Assembly: GCA_938003685.1 (NCBI GenBank)
Contig: CALKXT010000030.1
Coordinates: 1 to 64,000, forward strand
Source of the DNA: an uncultured Sulfitobacter sp.
GTDB taxonomy: Bacteria; Pseudomonadota; Alphaproteobacteria; Rhodobacterales; Rhodobacteraceae
Length of the DNA: 64,000 nt
Direction: 5' to 3'
How positions within the stretch are numbered: position 1 is the first letter of the stretch; the number at the start of each line of letters is the position of its first letter. The translations under genes and the position numbers were made by a program. Positions 15,770 through 24,769 of this stretch are shown one piece after another. The notes beneath the pieces are model-generated. The model did not search any database. It was not told where the DNA came from and saw only the letters and a list, made by a program, of their open reading frames with translations.

Positions 15770-16729
15770 ATGTCCTCATCTTTACCCATCACCCTTCACT
15801 CTGACACGCTACGCGCAAGTATTTTGCCGCAGGGTGCTACGCTTGTGGATCTGCGTTTTAGCGACCAGACCCGCAATATGGTTATTGGGTTTGCAGACCC
15901 TCAAGATCACATCAATGTGCCGATTTGTGCGGGGTCGTTGGTTGGGCCTGTCGCCAATCGGGTGCGCGACGGTCACGTTACATTATCGGGCAAAACCTAC
16001 CAAATGCCTCTGAACGAAGGTCCAAACACGCTACATTCTGGGCCAGATGGGCTGCACACACAAATGTGGCAGCTTCACAGTCAGACATCGGCGGCGCTGA
16101 CCCTGTCATGCCAATTGAGGGATGGCACAAACGGCCTGCCGGGGACTAGACAGATCAGCGCCATCTATAGTCTGATGGGCAACACCCTAAGCCTCACCAT
16201 CACTGCGACTACAGACCACCCCACACCGATGAACATCGCAGCACACCCGTATTGGAACCTTGATGGGCAGCCTGACGTGGGCGGGCATCATATTACTGTT
16301 CATGCGGCTGACTACCTACCAACTGATATACAAGGCCTTCCTACGGGTGACCTTAAACCTCTCAGCGGCACCGCGTTTGATTTCAAAACCGCCTGCCCGG
16401 TTCCATTGTCCCCAGATTTGGACGTTAACTTTTGCTTGGCGCGCGCCCCAAGGCCGACGCCACAACCTGCCGCCATACTTGTGGGGTCTGATGGGACACG
16501 CTTAGACATTGCGACCACGGCCCCCGGCCTTCAGGTCTATGCAGGTTCAGGATTGCCAGAATTACCTGTAACCATGGCTGGTTCACCACCCCTCAAACCA
16601 TATTCTGGAATCGCGTTGGAACCACAGCATTGGCCCGACGCGCCGCATCATACGCATTTCCCGCAAATCACGTTGCACCCCGGCGAAACCTACACCCAGA
16701 CCACACATTACACACTAACCCCGCCCTGA
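15770..16729 (+). CDS. Aldose 1-epimerase family protein (GalM-like)
   Basis: A 319-residue galactose-mutarotase-fold protein, which would interconvert alpha and beta anomers of an aldose. Family blocks include PICAGSLVGPVANRV near the start, NEGPNTLHSGPDGLH, and AAHPYWNLDG with the catalytic histidine. The late segment YSGIALEPQHWPDAPHH should carry the catalytic glutamate. The track begins at a TTG at 15761; ATG 15770 is the likelier start. The sugar is not predictable. The glf gene 4 kb away is the only other sugar gene nearby, so a functional link is weak. Confidence 0.88.
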   Translation: MSSSLPITLHSDTLRASILPQGATLVDLRFSDQTRNMVIGFADPQDHINVPICAGSLVGPVANRVRDGHVTLSGKTYQMPLNEGPNTLHSGPDGLHTQMWQLHSQTSAALTLSCQLRDGTNGLPGTRQISAIYSLMGNTLSLTITATTDHPTPMNIAAHPYWNLDGQPDVGGHHITVHAADYLPTDIQGLPTGDLKPLSGTAFDFKTACPVPLSPDLDVNFCLARAPRPTPQPAAILVGSDGTRLDIATTAPGLQVYAGSGLPELPVTMAGSPPLKPYSGIALEPQHWPDAPHHTHFPQITLHPGETYTQTTHYTLTPP

Positions 16730-16843
16730 TATCGGCATTCAATGACCCCAATTGCGCCCTGCCCCCGGCAGAATTAAGCGGCACCTTAGAACGTGGGGCA
16801 GCCCAAAACAGCCTGCCCATCACAGAGGAAGGAGCATGCCGTT

Positions 16844-16972
16844 ATGGCCCGTCTTGATCGAAGTGAAAGCGCACAAAAACCCAGACCACGCCCGGTGCCT
16901 AGACCGGTGCCAACACCCATCGCATCCAAGCCACAGCCATCCCCATTGATTACCGATTACGCCAGTATCTGA
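16844..16972 (+). CDS. Possible small proline-rich protein (42 aa)
   Basis: ATG 16844 opens a 42-codon frame (MARLDRSESAQKPRPRPVPR...) ending at TGA 16970-16972. It is below the length used in the track. The composition is strongly proline/basic, and the end LITDYASI looks like a defined terminus. GGAAGGAG lies about 11 bases upstream. A competing 37-codon frame starts at ATG 16836. Without homologues it remains a candidate only; its position ahead of the TfoX-domain gene allows co-transcription. Confidence 0.35.
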   Translation: MARLDRSESAQKPRPRPVPRPVPTPIASKPQPSPLITDYASI

Positions 16973-17010
16973 CCCGTGACTTCAACAGGTTAAGCTTCTA
17001 AAATGCCCCG

Positions 17011-17337
17011 ATGAGCACACCCGTTTCATCCATCCGTAACCTTGGTCCCGCATTCGAGGCCAGTTGCACAGCCGCAGGCATCCACAGCGCCGAAGAGCTA
17101 CGAGACCTTGGGGCCGATGCCGCCTACAGCGCAATCTTACGCACTGGCGTGCGCCCGCATTTCATTGGCTATTATGTGTTGGTCATGGGCCTACAGGGCC
17201 GCCCATGGAACGATTGCAAAGGCAAAGAGAAAAAGGCGCTGCGCGTCAAATTTGATGCGATCAAAGCCGACAGCCATGACCCTGTGACATCCGAATTTGA
17301 ACGCATGATGAACCTCATTGGTGTACGTAACGTCTAA
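17011..17337 (+). CDS. TfoX/Sxy C-terminal-domain protein
   Basis: A 108-residue protein consisting of a TfoX C-terminal helical domain. The family pattern is clear in SSIRNLGPAFEASCTAAGIHSAEELRDLGADAAYSAILRTG. In gammaproteobacteria the complete TfoX/Sxy protein co-regulates competence genes with CRP, but here the N-terminal TfoX domain is missing. Stand-alone C-terminal domains have no known function; the fold resembles helix-hairpin-helix DNA-binding modules. It is followed at 55 bp by DUF4112 in the same direction, and no competence gene is in the window. Confidence 0.8.
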   Translation: MSTPVSSIRNLGPAFEASCTAAGIHSAEELRDLGADAAYSAILRTGVRPHFIGYYVLVMGLQGRPWNDCKGKEKKALRVKFDAIKADSHDPVTSEFERMMNLIGVRNV

Positions 17338-17392
17338 TTACACAACGCTTCAGCTCATTGAAATAAAGTGACAATTACCTATCTGTTTGTAC

Positions 17393-17791
17393 ATGGATTT
17401 CGACAAACACCCTCATGCCGCCGATCTGGCACGGCTTCGTAAACTGGCCCAGCGTATGGATAGCGCTTTTCGCGTGCCTGTTTTTGGTATCCGATTGGGG
17501 TGGGATTCGATGTTGGGTTTTGTGCCCGTAGTTGGTGATGCGCTGACCCTTGCCCCATCGGTATTTATCTTGCGCGAATCCATCCGCATGGGTGTATCCA
17601 AAACAGTGATGGCGCAGATGGGCATAAACGTCGGTATTGACCTTGCCATAGGTGCGATCCCGCTTGTTGGTGACATCTTTGACATCGGGTGGCGGTCAAA
17701 CACGCGAAACGTGGATTTGCTGCACAGCCATCTGGCTAAAACGGGCACGATAAACGCACCAAATGCCACTACGCTGACCATCGAAACCTAG
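17393..17791 (+). CDS. DUF4112 domain protein
   Basis: A 132-residue protein of the DUF4112 family. The signature region is FGIRLGWDSMLGFVPVVGDALTLAPSVFIL (about 25-54), repeated in spirit by GINVGIDLAIGAIPLVGDIFDIGWRSNTRN (about 76-106). Both contain a hydrophobic segment ending in P-X-V-G-D, which suggests two membrane or re-entrant segments. Function is unknown. The track starts at a TTG at 17387; ATG 17393 is preferred. It converges with ndk, with one terminator between them. Confidence 0.8.
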   Translation: MDFDKHPHAADLARLRKLAQRMDSAFRVPVFGIRLGWDSMLGFVPVVGDALTLAPSVFILRESIRMGVSKTVMAQMGINVGIDLAIGAIPLVGDIFDIGWRSNTRNVDLLHSHLAKTGTINAPNATTLTIET

Positions 17792-17798
17792 CAAACAA

Positions 17799-17829
17799 AG
17801 AAAAAGGGCCGCATCACTGCGACCCTTTC
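17799..17829 (-). terminator. Terminator of ndk, possibly shared with DUF4112
   Basis: On the reverse strand AAAGGGTCGCA-GTGA-TGCGGCCCTTT is followed by a T tract (TTTTTC). It lies between the convergent ndk and DUF4112 genes; its near symmetry allows it to serve both. Confidence 0.75.
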
Positions 17830-17855
17830 TAACATTTTCCAGTTGGAAAGTTGGA

Positions 17856-18278
17856 TTATCCAACCAATTCCAAACCAGAGAAGAAGTACGCGATTTCGAT
17901 CGCTGCTGTCTCAGGTGCGTCTGAACCGTGAACAGAGTTTTCGCCAACTGATTCAGCAAATTCAGCGCGGATTGTGCCGGCGGCTGCGTCTGCTGGGTTG
18001 GTTGCGCCCATAACTTCGCGGTTTTTCGCGATGGCGCCTTCGCCTTCCAGAACCTGAACAACAACTGGCTCAGAAATCATAAAGTCGCACAATTCGCCAA
18101 AGAACGGACGTTCAGAGTGTACGCCATAAAATTCTTGGGCTTGCGCAAGCGTCATTTGGATACGCTTGGATGCGACAACGCGCAGACCTGCGTCTTCGAA
18201 TTTCTTAACGATTGCGCCGGTTAGGTTGCGCTTTGTTGCGTCGGGCTTGATGATTGAGAATGTGCGTTCGAGGGCCAT
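17856..18278 (-). CDS. ndk: Nucleoside diphosphate kinase
   Basis: A 140-residue Ndk that keeps nucleoside triphosphates in balance by phosphate transfer from ATP through a phosphohistidine. The sequence [15 protein letters not shown] is the canonical N terminus, followed by [14 protein letters not shown] and [16 protein letters not shown]. The catalytic block is [17 protein letters not shown], whose histidine is phosphorylated. Length is exactly that of the family. The gene is monocistronic, divergent from the ABC-F gene across about 105 bp and ended by a terminator. Confidence 0.97.
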   Translation of the reverse strand: MALERTFSIIKPDATKRNLTGAIVKKFEDAGLRVVASKRIQMTLAQAQEFYGVHSERPFFGELCDFMISEPVVVQVLEGEGAIAKNREVMGATNPADAAAGTIRAEFAESVGENSVHGSDAPETAAIEIAYFFSGLELVG

Positions 18279-18383
18279 GTGGCGTGCTCCTATCGGTGTT
18301 GAATTTGGCCGCTCCCTAACATGGGGTTTGCTACATGAAAAGCTGTGATTGACGCCGCCCTATCCTTGGTCCACACCGCGCCC

Positions 18384-20249
18384 ATGTTACGCATCTCAGA
18401 AATCAACTATTCCGTCGAAGGTCGCCCTCTGTTTGAAGAGGCGTCGGCCGTCATTCCTGATGGTCACAAAGTGGGCCTTGTTGGGCGCAACGGCGCTGGC
18501 AAAACCACACTTTTCCGCATCATTCGCGGTGAATTGGGTTTGGACGCCGGGGCAATATCCCTGCCTTCACGCGCCAAAATTGGTGGCGTGGCGCAGGAAG
18601 TGCCCTCCTCCGATGTATCGCTCATCGACACAGTATTGGCCGCTGACACCGAACGCGCCGCTTTGATGTTGGAATCTGAAACCGCGACCGACGCGGCACG
18701 CATTGCAGATATCCAATCGCGTTTGGCTGACATAGATGCATGGTCAGCCGAGGGGCGCGCCGCGTCGATCCTCAAAGGTCTCGGCTTTGATCATGAAGAA
18801 CAGCTCATGCCCTGCTCTGAATTTTCCGGCGGCTGGCGGATGCGTGTGGCTCTTGCTGGGGTGCTGTTTGCACAACCTGATCTGCTGCTACTTGATGAAC
18901 CAACCAACTACCTCGACCTTGAGGGCGCGCTATGGCTTGAAAGCTATCTGGCGAAATATCCGCACACGGTCATCATCATCAGCCACGACCGTGGTTTGCT
19001 GAACCGCGCGGTGAACGGCATTTTGCACCTCGAAGACAAAAAACTGACGTTCTATCAAGGTCCTTACGATCAATTCGCCCGCCAACGCGCTGAAAAACGT
19101 GCGCAATTGACGGCGATGGCCAAGAAACAACAGGCCCGCAAGGACCACATGCAGTCCTTTGTTGATCGCTTTAAGGCCAAAGCATCCAAGGCCAAGCAGG
19201 CGCAATCGCGCCTCAAGATGATCGAAAAGATGGACATGATCACGCCGCCAGAAGAGGCAGCGCGCAAGGTGTTCACCTTCCCCGAACCCGAGGAACTGTC
19301 GCCGCCGATCATCAATATCGAAAATGGCTCTGTTGGCTATTCGGACGACAACCCCGTCCTGACGCGCCTGAATCTGCGCATCGATCAAGACGACCGCATC
19401 GCGCTGCTGGGCAAGAACGGCCAAGGTAAATCGACACTGGCCAAATTGCTGTCTGATCGCCTGCAACTCATGGCGGGCAAACAGATCAATTCCAACAAAC
19501 TGCGTGTCGGCTTTTTCGCGCAGCATCAGGTTGATGAGTTGATCATCAACGAAACTCCGTTGCAGCACATCATCTCGGCTCGTCCCGGCGTCATGCAATC
19601 CAAACTGCGCGCCCAACTCGCAGGCTTTGGCCTTGGCCCAGATCAAGCAGAAACCGAAGTTGGCCGCTTGTCTGGGGGTCAAAAAGCACGTCTATCCCTG
19701 TTGCTTGCGACCCTACACGCACCTCACCTGTTGATCCTCGATGAACCGACCAACCACCTCGACATCGAATCGCGTGAGGCACTGGTTGAGGCGCTGACCC
19801 GCTATTCCGGTGCGGTGATCCTCGTCAGCCACGACATGCACCTGCTCTCCATGGTCGCGGATCGTTTGTGGCTGGTCTCAGATGGCACCGTCACGCCCTA
19901 TGACGATGACCTCGAAGAATACCGTAAGATGTTGCTGACGCCGGTAAAACCCGTCAGCAAGAACCCCAACAAAGCCAAAAAAGAAGCGCCAAAACCAAAA
20001 CGTGCCAGCCGCGATGAGGTGCTGGCCCTACGTGCAGAGGCGCGCAAATCCGAAGAACGTGTGAACAAGATCAACGATATGCGCGACAAACTGGCCAAAA
20101 AACTCGCGGACCCAGAGCTGTATGAGGACGCCAAAAAAGGCGAACTCGAAGTGTGGAACAAGAAATACGCTGAAGTCATGGGCGCACTCGAACGTGCAGA
20201 ATCCTTGTGGATGGCCGCACTCGAAAAACTGGAAAAAGCCTCTGCTTGA
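18384..20249 (+). CDS. ABC-F family ATPase (YheS-like)
   Basis: A soluble ABC-F protein of 621 residues with two ATPase domains and no membrane part. The first domain has Walker A GRNGAGKTT, signature FSGGWRMRVALAG and Walker B LLLLDEPTNYLDLEG. The second has GKNGQGKST, LSGGQKARLSLLL and LLILDEPTNHLDIES. A basic linker (KKQQARKDHMQSF and after) lies between them, and a C-terminal coiled coil starts at about residue 545. ABC-F proteins act on ribosomes, modulating elongation or rescuing stalls. The track start at 18345 adds 13 residues; ATG 18384 gives MLRISEINYSVEG. A hairpin repeat follows the gene. Confidence 0.9.
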   Translation: MLRISEINYSVEGRPLFEEASAVIPDGHKVGLVGRNGAGKTTLFRIIRGELGLDAGAISLPSRAKIGGVAQEVPSSDVSLIDTVLAADTERAALMLESETATDAARIADIQSRLADIDAWSAEGRAASILKGLGFDHEEQLMPCSEFSGGWRMRVALAGVLFAQPDLLLLDEPTNYLDLEGALWLESYLAKYPHTVIIISHDRGLLNRAVNGILHLEDKKLTFYQGPYDQFARQRAEKRAQLTAMAKKQQARKDHMQSFVDRFKAKASKAKQAQSRLKMIEKMDMITPPEEAARKVFTFPEPEELSPPIINIENGSVGYSDDNPVLTRLNLRIDQDDRIALLGKNGQGKSTLAKLLSDRLQLMAGKQINSNKLRVGFFAQHQVDELIINETPLQHIISARPGVMQSKLRAQLAGFGLGPDQAETEVGRLSGGQKARLSLLLATLHAPHLLILDEPTNHLDIESREALVEALTRYSGAVILVSHDMHLLSMVADRLWLVSDGTVTPYDDDLEEYRKMLLTPVKPVSKNPNKAKKEAPKPKRASRDEVLALRAEARKSEERVNKINDMRDKLAKKLADPELYEDAKKGELEVWNKKYAEVMGALERAESLWMAALEKLEKASA

Positions 20250-20261
20250 TCTTCATCTAGC

Positions 20262-20295
20262 CAAATAAACTCTGGGGTCCGGGGCAAAGCCCCGG
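20262..20295. repeat. Intergenic hairpin repeat, copy 2
   Basis: AAATAAACTCTGGGGTC followed by CCGGGGC-AAA-GCCCCGG. It matches the copy at 4586-4620 with a compensatory stem change. It lies between the ABC-F gene and marC and may attenuate transcription, though no T tract follows. Confidence 0.6.
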
Positions 20296-20308
20296 TAGCA
20301 TCGATCAA

Positions 20309-20941
20309 ATGATATTCGACACCGCCTATATGATCACGGCCCTTGTCACCATGTTTGTGGTCGTAGACCCAATTGCCATCGCGCCGCTCTTCCTCGCGCT
20401 TACCCCCGGCATGACCGACGCAGAGCGCCGCCGCGTCGCGTGGCGCGCCTGTATCATCGCCGCCATCGTTTTGATCGTCTTTGCCGCCTTTGGTGAGGCG
20501 GTGCTTGGCTTTATCGGTATCTCCATGCCCGCCTTCCGCGTTGCGGGGGGTATTTTGCTCTTTATCACTGCCCTCGACATGCTCTTTGCCCGGCGCACCA
20601 AACGCCGCGAAGACACTGCCGAGGAAGACGATCACAATGATCCATCTGCATTCCCTCTTGGAATCCCCTTGATCGCAGGTCCCGGTGCAATTGCCACAGT
20701 GATCTTGCTGACAGGTGAAAAACCCGGTTGGGAAGGGTTACTGACCGTGAGCGGCATTACCCTTTTTGTTCTGGTTGTCATGGCATTAACCCTGCAAGCC
20801 AGCGGGTATCTTGAACGCGTTGTCGGCAAATCGGTGATCAATGTGATCACCCGTCTGCTCGGCATGTTGCTGGCCGCCCTTTCGGTGCAATTTGTTCTTG
20901 ATGGATTGTCCGCGTTTGGATTTGGCCCCGGCGCGGGCTGA
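20309..20941 (+). CDS. MarC family integral membrane protein
   Basis: A 210-residue MarC-family membrane protein with six probable membrane segments. Family features are the opening FVVVDPIAIAPLFLALTPGM block and the GGILLFITALDMLF segment. After the central charged loop (RRTKRREDTAEEDDHND) comes the signature FPLGIPLIAGPGAIATVILL. MarC proteins were once linked to multiple antibiotic resistance, which later work did not support; their transport role is unknown. ATG 20309 starts just after the hairpin repeat. The following protease gene is 49 bp away in the same direction. Confidence 0.9.
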   Translation: MIFDTAYMITALVTMFVVVDPIAIAPLFLALTPGMTDAERRRVAWRACIIAAIVLIVFAAFGEAVLGFIGISMPAFRVAGGILLFITALDMLFARRTKRREDTAEEDDHNDPSAFPLGIPLIAGPGAIATVILLTGEKPGWEGLLTVSGITLFVLVVMALTLQASGYLERVVGKSVINVITRLLGMLLAALSVQFVLDGLSAFGFGPGAG

Positions 20942-20990
20942 CATCGCACAACGCTGCCCCTATATAAATTGAACGCAATGGGGGCATTAC

Positions 20991-21566
20991 ATGAATACCT
21001 TTAACGACGAACGCCTGATCTATCTGATTGTCCTGCTGGTCATGGTCGCGGGTTGGTTTTTCATGCAAACCCGCGAAGGGTTGAATAAAACCCTGCAACA
21101 CGCTGCGGTTTGGGCCATGATTTTTGTTGGTGGTGCCGCCGGCGTAGGTTTGTGGCAAGACATCAGTCGCACCCCAAACCAAACCAGCTTTTCCGCCTCT
21201 GGCCAGATTGTCGTCCCGCGTAATCGCGATGGGCATTATTATCTGACCGCGTTGATCAATGGCACCGATATACGCTTTGTTGTTGATACAGGTGCGACAG
21301 ACATGGTGCTTACACAATCTGACGCAACGCGCGCCGGGCTTGAACCGAATCAGCTTAATTATTTGGGTCGTGCGTTTACTGCCAACGGCGAAGTGCGCAC
21401 TGCGTTTGTGAAACTCGACAAGGTTCAACTGGGCGAAACGACAGATCGTGATGTGGCGGCCGTTGTGAACCAAGGGCAGATGGAGCAGAGCCTGCTGGGC
21501 ATGGGATATTTACAGCGGTGGGGGCGTATTGAGATTGCCAATAACGAGTTGATTCTAACCCGTTAA
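20991..21566 (+). CDS. Membrane-anchored retropepsin-like aspartic protease (TIGR02281 type)
   Basis: A 191-residue protein of the clan AA single-domain aspartic protease group. Two hydrophobic segments (about 9-25 and 39-55) anchor it. The catalytic motif VVDTGATDMVL appears at about 97-107, and the family's C-terminal GMGYLQRWGRIEIANNELILTR matches the strand and flap end of retropepsin-like domains. These enzymes work as dimers, probably on the periplasmic side; substrates are unknown. It converges with holC and the two genes overlap by 4 bp at their stops. Confidence 0.85.
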   Translation: MNTFNDERLIYLIVLLVMVAGWFFMQTREGLNKTLQHAAVWAMIFVGGAAGVGLWQDISRTPNQTSFSASGQIVVPRNRDGHYYLTALINGTDIRFVVDTGATDMVLTQSDATRAGLEPNQLNYLGRAFTANGEVRTAFVKLDKVQLGETTDRDVAAVVNQGQMEQSLLGMGYLQRWGRIEIANNELILTR

Positions 21567-22021
21567 GTTTCGGCCTTCTTTTCCCAACGCCCAGATTCTT
21601 CTGACCAATATTGCGCCGATGCACCTGCTTCTTTTAGCGCTTTCCACTGACCACGCGCGCGGTTCAGCGCAATCTCGTCATTGCCATCAAACAAAATGCA
21701 TACACGATCCAATGCCGCGACTTCTTCGGCAGCAACATCAGCACCATGCACAGACATCACACATTGCGGTGCATTGGCCGCTTCGCGTGCGGTGGTCAGC
21801 AACACAGGTTGGTCCGCATCCTGCTCGCCCCCCGCTAAGCCGTGCGGCAAAAACCCATCTTCAGGTTTTAGCCACAACACCCGATCCAACGCCTCAAGCC
21901 CGGCTTGATCAGTGCCCCGCACCGCAACCTTCCAGTTATTATCCAATGACTTAGTCAACAACATGCCCAGCGTGTCCACCAAGGGCCTGCGCGTCAGGTG
22001 ATAAAAATAGGCGGCACCCAT
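21563..22021 (-). CDS. holC: DNA polymerase III subunit chi
   Basis: A 152-residue HolC. In the replicase, chi links the clamp loader to single-stranded DNA-binding protein. Supporting features are the N-terminal AAYFYHLTRRPLVDTLGMLLTKSLDNNW and the middle LDRVLWLKPEDGFLPHGLAGG segment, which is typical of the family. The RVCILFDGNDEIALNRARGQWKALKEAG helix is also characteristic. It sits 6 bp downstream of pepA on the same strand, an arrangement common in proteobacteria, and converges with the aspartic protease gene. Confidence 0.93.
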   Translation of the reverse strand: MGAAYFYHLTRRPLVDTLGMLLTKSLDNNWKVAVRGTDQAGLEALDRVLWLKPEDGFLPHGLAGGEQDADQPVLLTTAREAANAPQCVMSVHGADVAAEEVAALDRVCILFDGNDEIALNRARGQWKALKEAGASAQYWSEESGRWEKKAET

Positions 22022-22027
22022 GCCAGA

Positions 22028-23500
22028 TTATTCCTTTTCAAACATATCACTAACCAAGCGGTTCAACGCTGCAACGCCCCACCCGGTTGCCCCGCTTGGG
22101 GCCAAGGCTGTTTCAGATTTGACCGACGCCACACCAGCAATATCCAAGTGAATCCACGGTATGCCGTCTTGCACAAAACGCTGCAAGAATTGTGCTGCGG
22201 TCACAGATCCTGCTGCACGCCCGCCGATGTTTTTCATATCCGCAATACGACTTTTTAGCATGTCATCATAGGCTTGACCCAATGGCATGCGCCACGCGCC
22301 TTCACCTTCGGTTTTGGCCGCCTTGAGGAAAGCATTACACAGCGCATCATCATTGGAAAACACACCCGCGTTCTCGTGGCCCAAGCCAACAATGATCGCG
22401 CCTGTCAGTGTCGCAAGATCAATCATCGCAGCAGGTTTGAAACGCTCTTGTGCGTACCACATCACATCACACAGCACCAAACGCCCTTCAGCATCGGTGT
22501 TGATGACTTCAACTGTATCACCTTTCATGGACGTAATCACGTCACCTGGGCGCACCGCATTACCAGAGGGCATGTTTTCGACAATGCCAACCAAACCCAC
22601 AACATTTGCCTTGGCTTTACGCAACGCCAGTGAACGCATCACGCCCGCGACGACACCCGCACCGCCCATGTCCATGGTCATGTCTTCCATGCCAACACCG
22701 GGTTTTAAACTGATACCACCGGTATCAAATACCACGCCTTTACCGACCAAGGCCAAGGGTGCTGCGTCTTTATCACCACCATCCCAGCGCATCACAACAA
22801 CATGGCTTGGGCTATCTGAACCCTGCCCTACGCATAAAAGTGTTCTCATTCCTAAGCTTGCAAGCTGATCCTCATCAAGAACTTCGACTTTCAGGCCCAG
22901 CGTTTTCATTTCGGCCAGTTGCTCCGCGAAAGCAGTTGTCGTCAGCACATTGGCGGGTGCATTCGTCAAATCGCGCGTCATAAATGCGCCCTCTGCAATA
23001 GCAAGCAGTGGGGCTGCGGCCTCGGCTGCGGCATCAGGCTTGCTGCACATCACCTTGATGGCACCCTCGCGCGGTTCTGGTTTGCTTTTGTGATCATCAA
23101 ACCGATAATCACGCACCACAGCACCATAAGCGATTTCAGCAACGTGGCGATTGCCAGCAGCCAAAATTAAGATGTCTGCACCACCACGTACCTTCGCCAG
23201 CGATGCCCCAGCGGCGCGGCCCTGAATTTTTGTAACGCCTTTTGGCATACACACCACGTCCACAGCATCCGCGGCCAACCCAGATGGATAGGCCAGCGTC
23301 ATCGCATCACCTGCTTTGGCTTTGCTAAATTTGGGCGATTCAACAAAACGCGCCAAGGCACCGCGCATCAGCTTGTTCACCCGCCGCGCGCCCGCATCCA
23401 AACGCCCTTCAGGATCAACCAAAACCGCGATCCGACCCGCATGTCCGGCAATTTGATCAATGTCGGTTTCTGCAAAGCTAATGGATGTCAGTTGGGTCAT
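22028..23500 (-). CDS. pepA: Leucyl aminopeptidase
   Basis: A 490-residue M17 dizinc aminopeptidase removing N-terminal residues from peptides. The catalytic domain carries VGKGVVFDTGGISLKPGVGMEDM with the active-site lysine region, DMGGAG, and NTDAEGRLVLCDV with metal-binding Asp/Glu and the catalytic arginine. The N-terminal macro-like domain is poorly conserved, as usual. The track ORF starts at 23509; the ATG at 23500 (MTQLTSISFAE) is preferred. It is followed at once by holC and is divergent from lptF across about 138 bp. Confidence 0.96.
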   Translation of the reverse strand: MTQLTSISFAETDIDQIAGHAGRIAVLVDPEGRLDAGARRVNKLMRGALARFVESPKFSKAKAGDAMTLAYPSGLAADAVDVVCMPKGVTKIQGRAAGASLAKVRGGADILILAAGNRHVAEIAYGAVVRDYRFDDHKSKPEPREGAIKVMCSKPDAAAEAAAPLLAIAEGAFMTRDLTNAPANVLTTTAFAEQLAEMKTLGLKVEVLDEDQLASLGMRTLLCVGQGSDSPSHVVVMRWDGGDKDAAPLALVGKGVVFDTGGISLKPGVGMEDMTMDMGGAGVVAGVMRSLALRKAKANVVGLVGIVENMPSGNAVRPGDVITSMKGDTVEVINTDAEGRLVLCDVMWYAQERFKPAAMIDLATLTGAIIVGLGHENAGVFSNDDALCNAFLKAAKTEGEGAWRMPLGQAYDDMLKSRIADMKNIGGRAAGSVTAAQFLQRFVQDGIPWIHLDIAGVASVKSETALAPSGATGWGVAALNRLVSDMFEKE

Positions 23501-23638
23501 TTTACGCACCTTTTGCTAATTTTCGACCCAAGACCTAACCCGCACCACGGCGTATGACCAGATATCAGTTTTCCCGGCGCGATTTATGCAGTACTATTTC
23601 CAAAAAACACGCCGTTAGAGCATCTTTGGGGGATCGCA

Positions 23639-24769
23639 GTGGCCAAATTTGACCGCTATATGCTGTCGCAGCTTCTTGTGCTGTTTGGCTTCTTTGCACT
23701 TGTGCTTGTGGCGCTGTTTTGGATCAACCGCGCGGTCATTCTATTTGATCGGTTGATCGGAGACGGCCAGTCAGCCCTTGTTTTTTTGGAATTCACCTCG
23801 CTTGGCCTGCCAAAACTGATCACAACCGTTTTACCCATCGCCGCCTTTGCCGGCGCTGTCTATGTGACCAACCGGATGATGAGCGAGAGTGAATTAACGG
23901 TGCTGCAATCAACCGGATCGGGGCCATGGCGACTGGCACGGCCCGTATTCGTGTATGGGATATGTGTCGCCGTGATGATGTCGATACTGACACATTTCCT
24001 TGTTCCATTGGCCCAATCACAACTCAGCTTTAGGGAAAACGAAATATCACAGAACGTCACAGCGCGTCTTTTGACCGAAGGCACGTTTTTGCACCCTACA
24101 GATAATGTCACCTTTTACACCCGCCTTATCGATGCCGACGGCGTGCTGCGCGATGTTTTTCTGTCTGATCGACGCGATGAAACGCAAGGTGTTATTTATA
24201 CGGCTGCCGAGGCTTATCTGGTTCAAAACGGCGATGGCACTACACTCATCATGGTGGATGGCTTGGCCCAAAGACTGGGTGTGAAAGACAAACGTCTTTC
24301 GACTGCAAAATTCCGCGACTTTTCCTTCGACATTTCAACACTCGTGAACAAAAACTCATCAGGCGCCCAATCGGTTCGCACGATGACCACCCCGGCCCTG
24401 TTTAGCGACTGGTCACGCATAAAGGCGAATACTGGTGAAACACGCGGGGCGATTGCCGAAGAATTTCACTCGCGCTTTGCCCAGCCCGTCTTCTGCATCA
24501 TCGCTGCAATGATCGGGTTTTCAACGCTGATGCTGGGCGGGTATTCTCGTTTCGGCGTGTGGCGCGAGGTGGTGATCTCTTTTGGTTTGCTGATCGCAGT
24601 GGACGGTATTCGCGCGGGCTTGGTTGATCCGGTACGCGACGATGCAGCGGCCTGGCCTTTGATGTATTTACCCACCGCTATTGGGTCTGCATTGGTATTG
24701 GCAATGTTGTGGCACGCATCAAATCCAAATTGGATGCGACGCTTACGCAAGAAAGGGGCGGCCGTATGA
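23639..24769 (+). CDS. lptF: LPS export ABC transporter permease LptF
   Basis: A 376-residue inner-membrane permease of the LptB2FG lipopolysaccharide exporter. Three membrane segments at the N terminus (about 10-30, 55-80, 100-120) flank the conserved MSESELTVLQSTG coupling region. A periplasmic beta-jellyroll follows (about 130-270), then three more membrane segments in the last 110 residues. It starts at GTG 23639. Its stop overlaps the lptG start (ATGA). The assignment as F rather than G follows gene order and the N-terminal FDRYMLSQLL sequence. Confidence 0.92.
   Translation: MAKFDRYMLSQLLVLFGFFALVLVALFWINRAVILFDRLIGDGQSALVFLEFTSLGLPKLITTVLPIAAFAGAVYVTNRMMSESELTVLQSTGSGPWRLARPVFVYGICVAVMMSILTHFLVPLAQSQLSFRENEISQNVTARLLTEGTFLHPTDNVTFYTRLIDADGVLRDVFLSDRRDETQGVIYTAAEAYLVQNGDGTTLIMVDGLAQRLGVKDKRLSTAKFRDFSFDISTLVNKNSSGAQSVRTMTTPALFSDWSRIKANTGETRGAIAEEFHSRFAQPVFCIIAAMIGFSTLMLGGYSRFGVWREVVISFGLLIAVDGIRAGLVDPVRDDAAAWPLMYLPTAIGSALVLAMLWHASNPNWMRRLRKKGAAV

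Noticed and set aside
18930-19682. Long reverse ORF (250 aa) opposite the ABC-F gene
   Set aside because: It is fully antisense to two strong ATPase domains and its translation has no motif; a shadow of codon bias.
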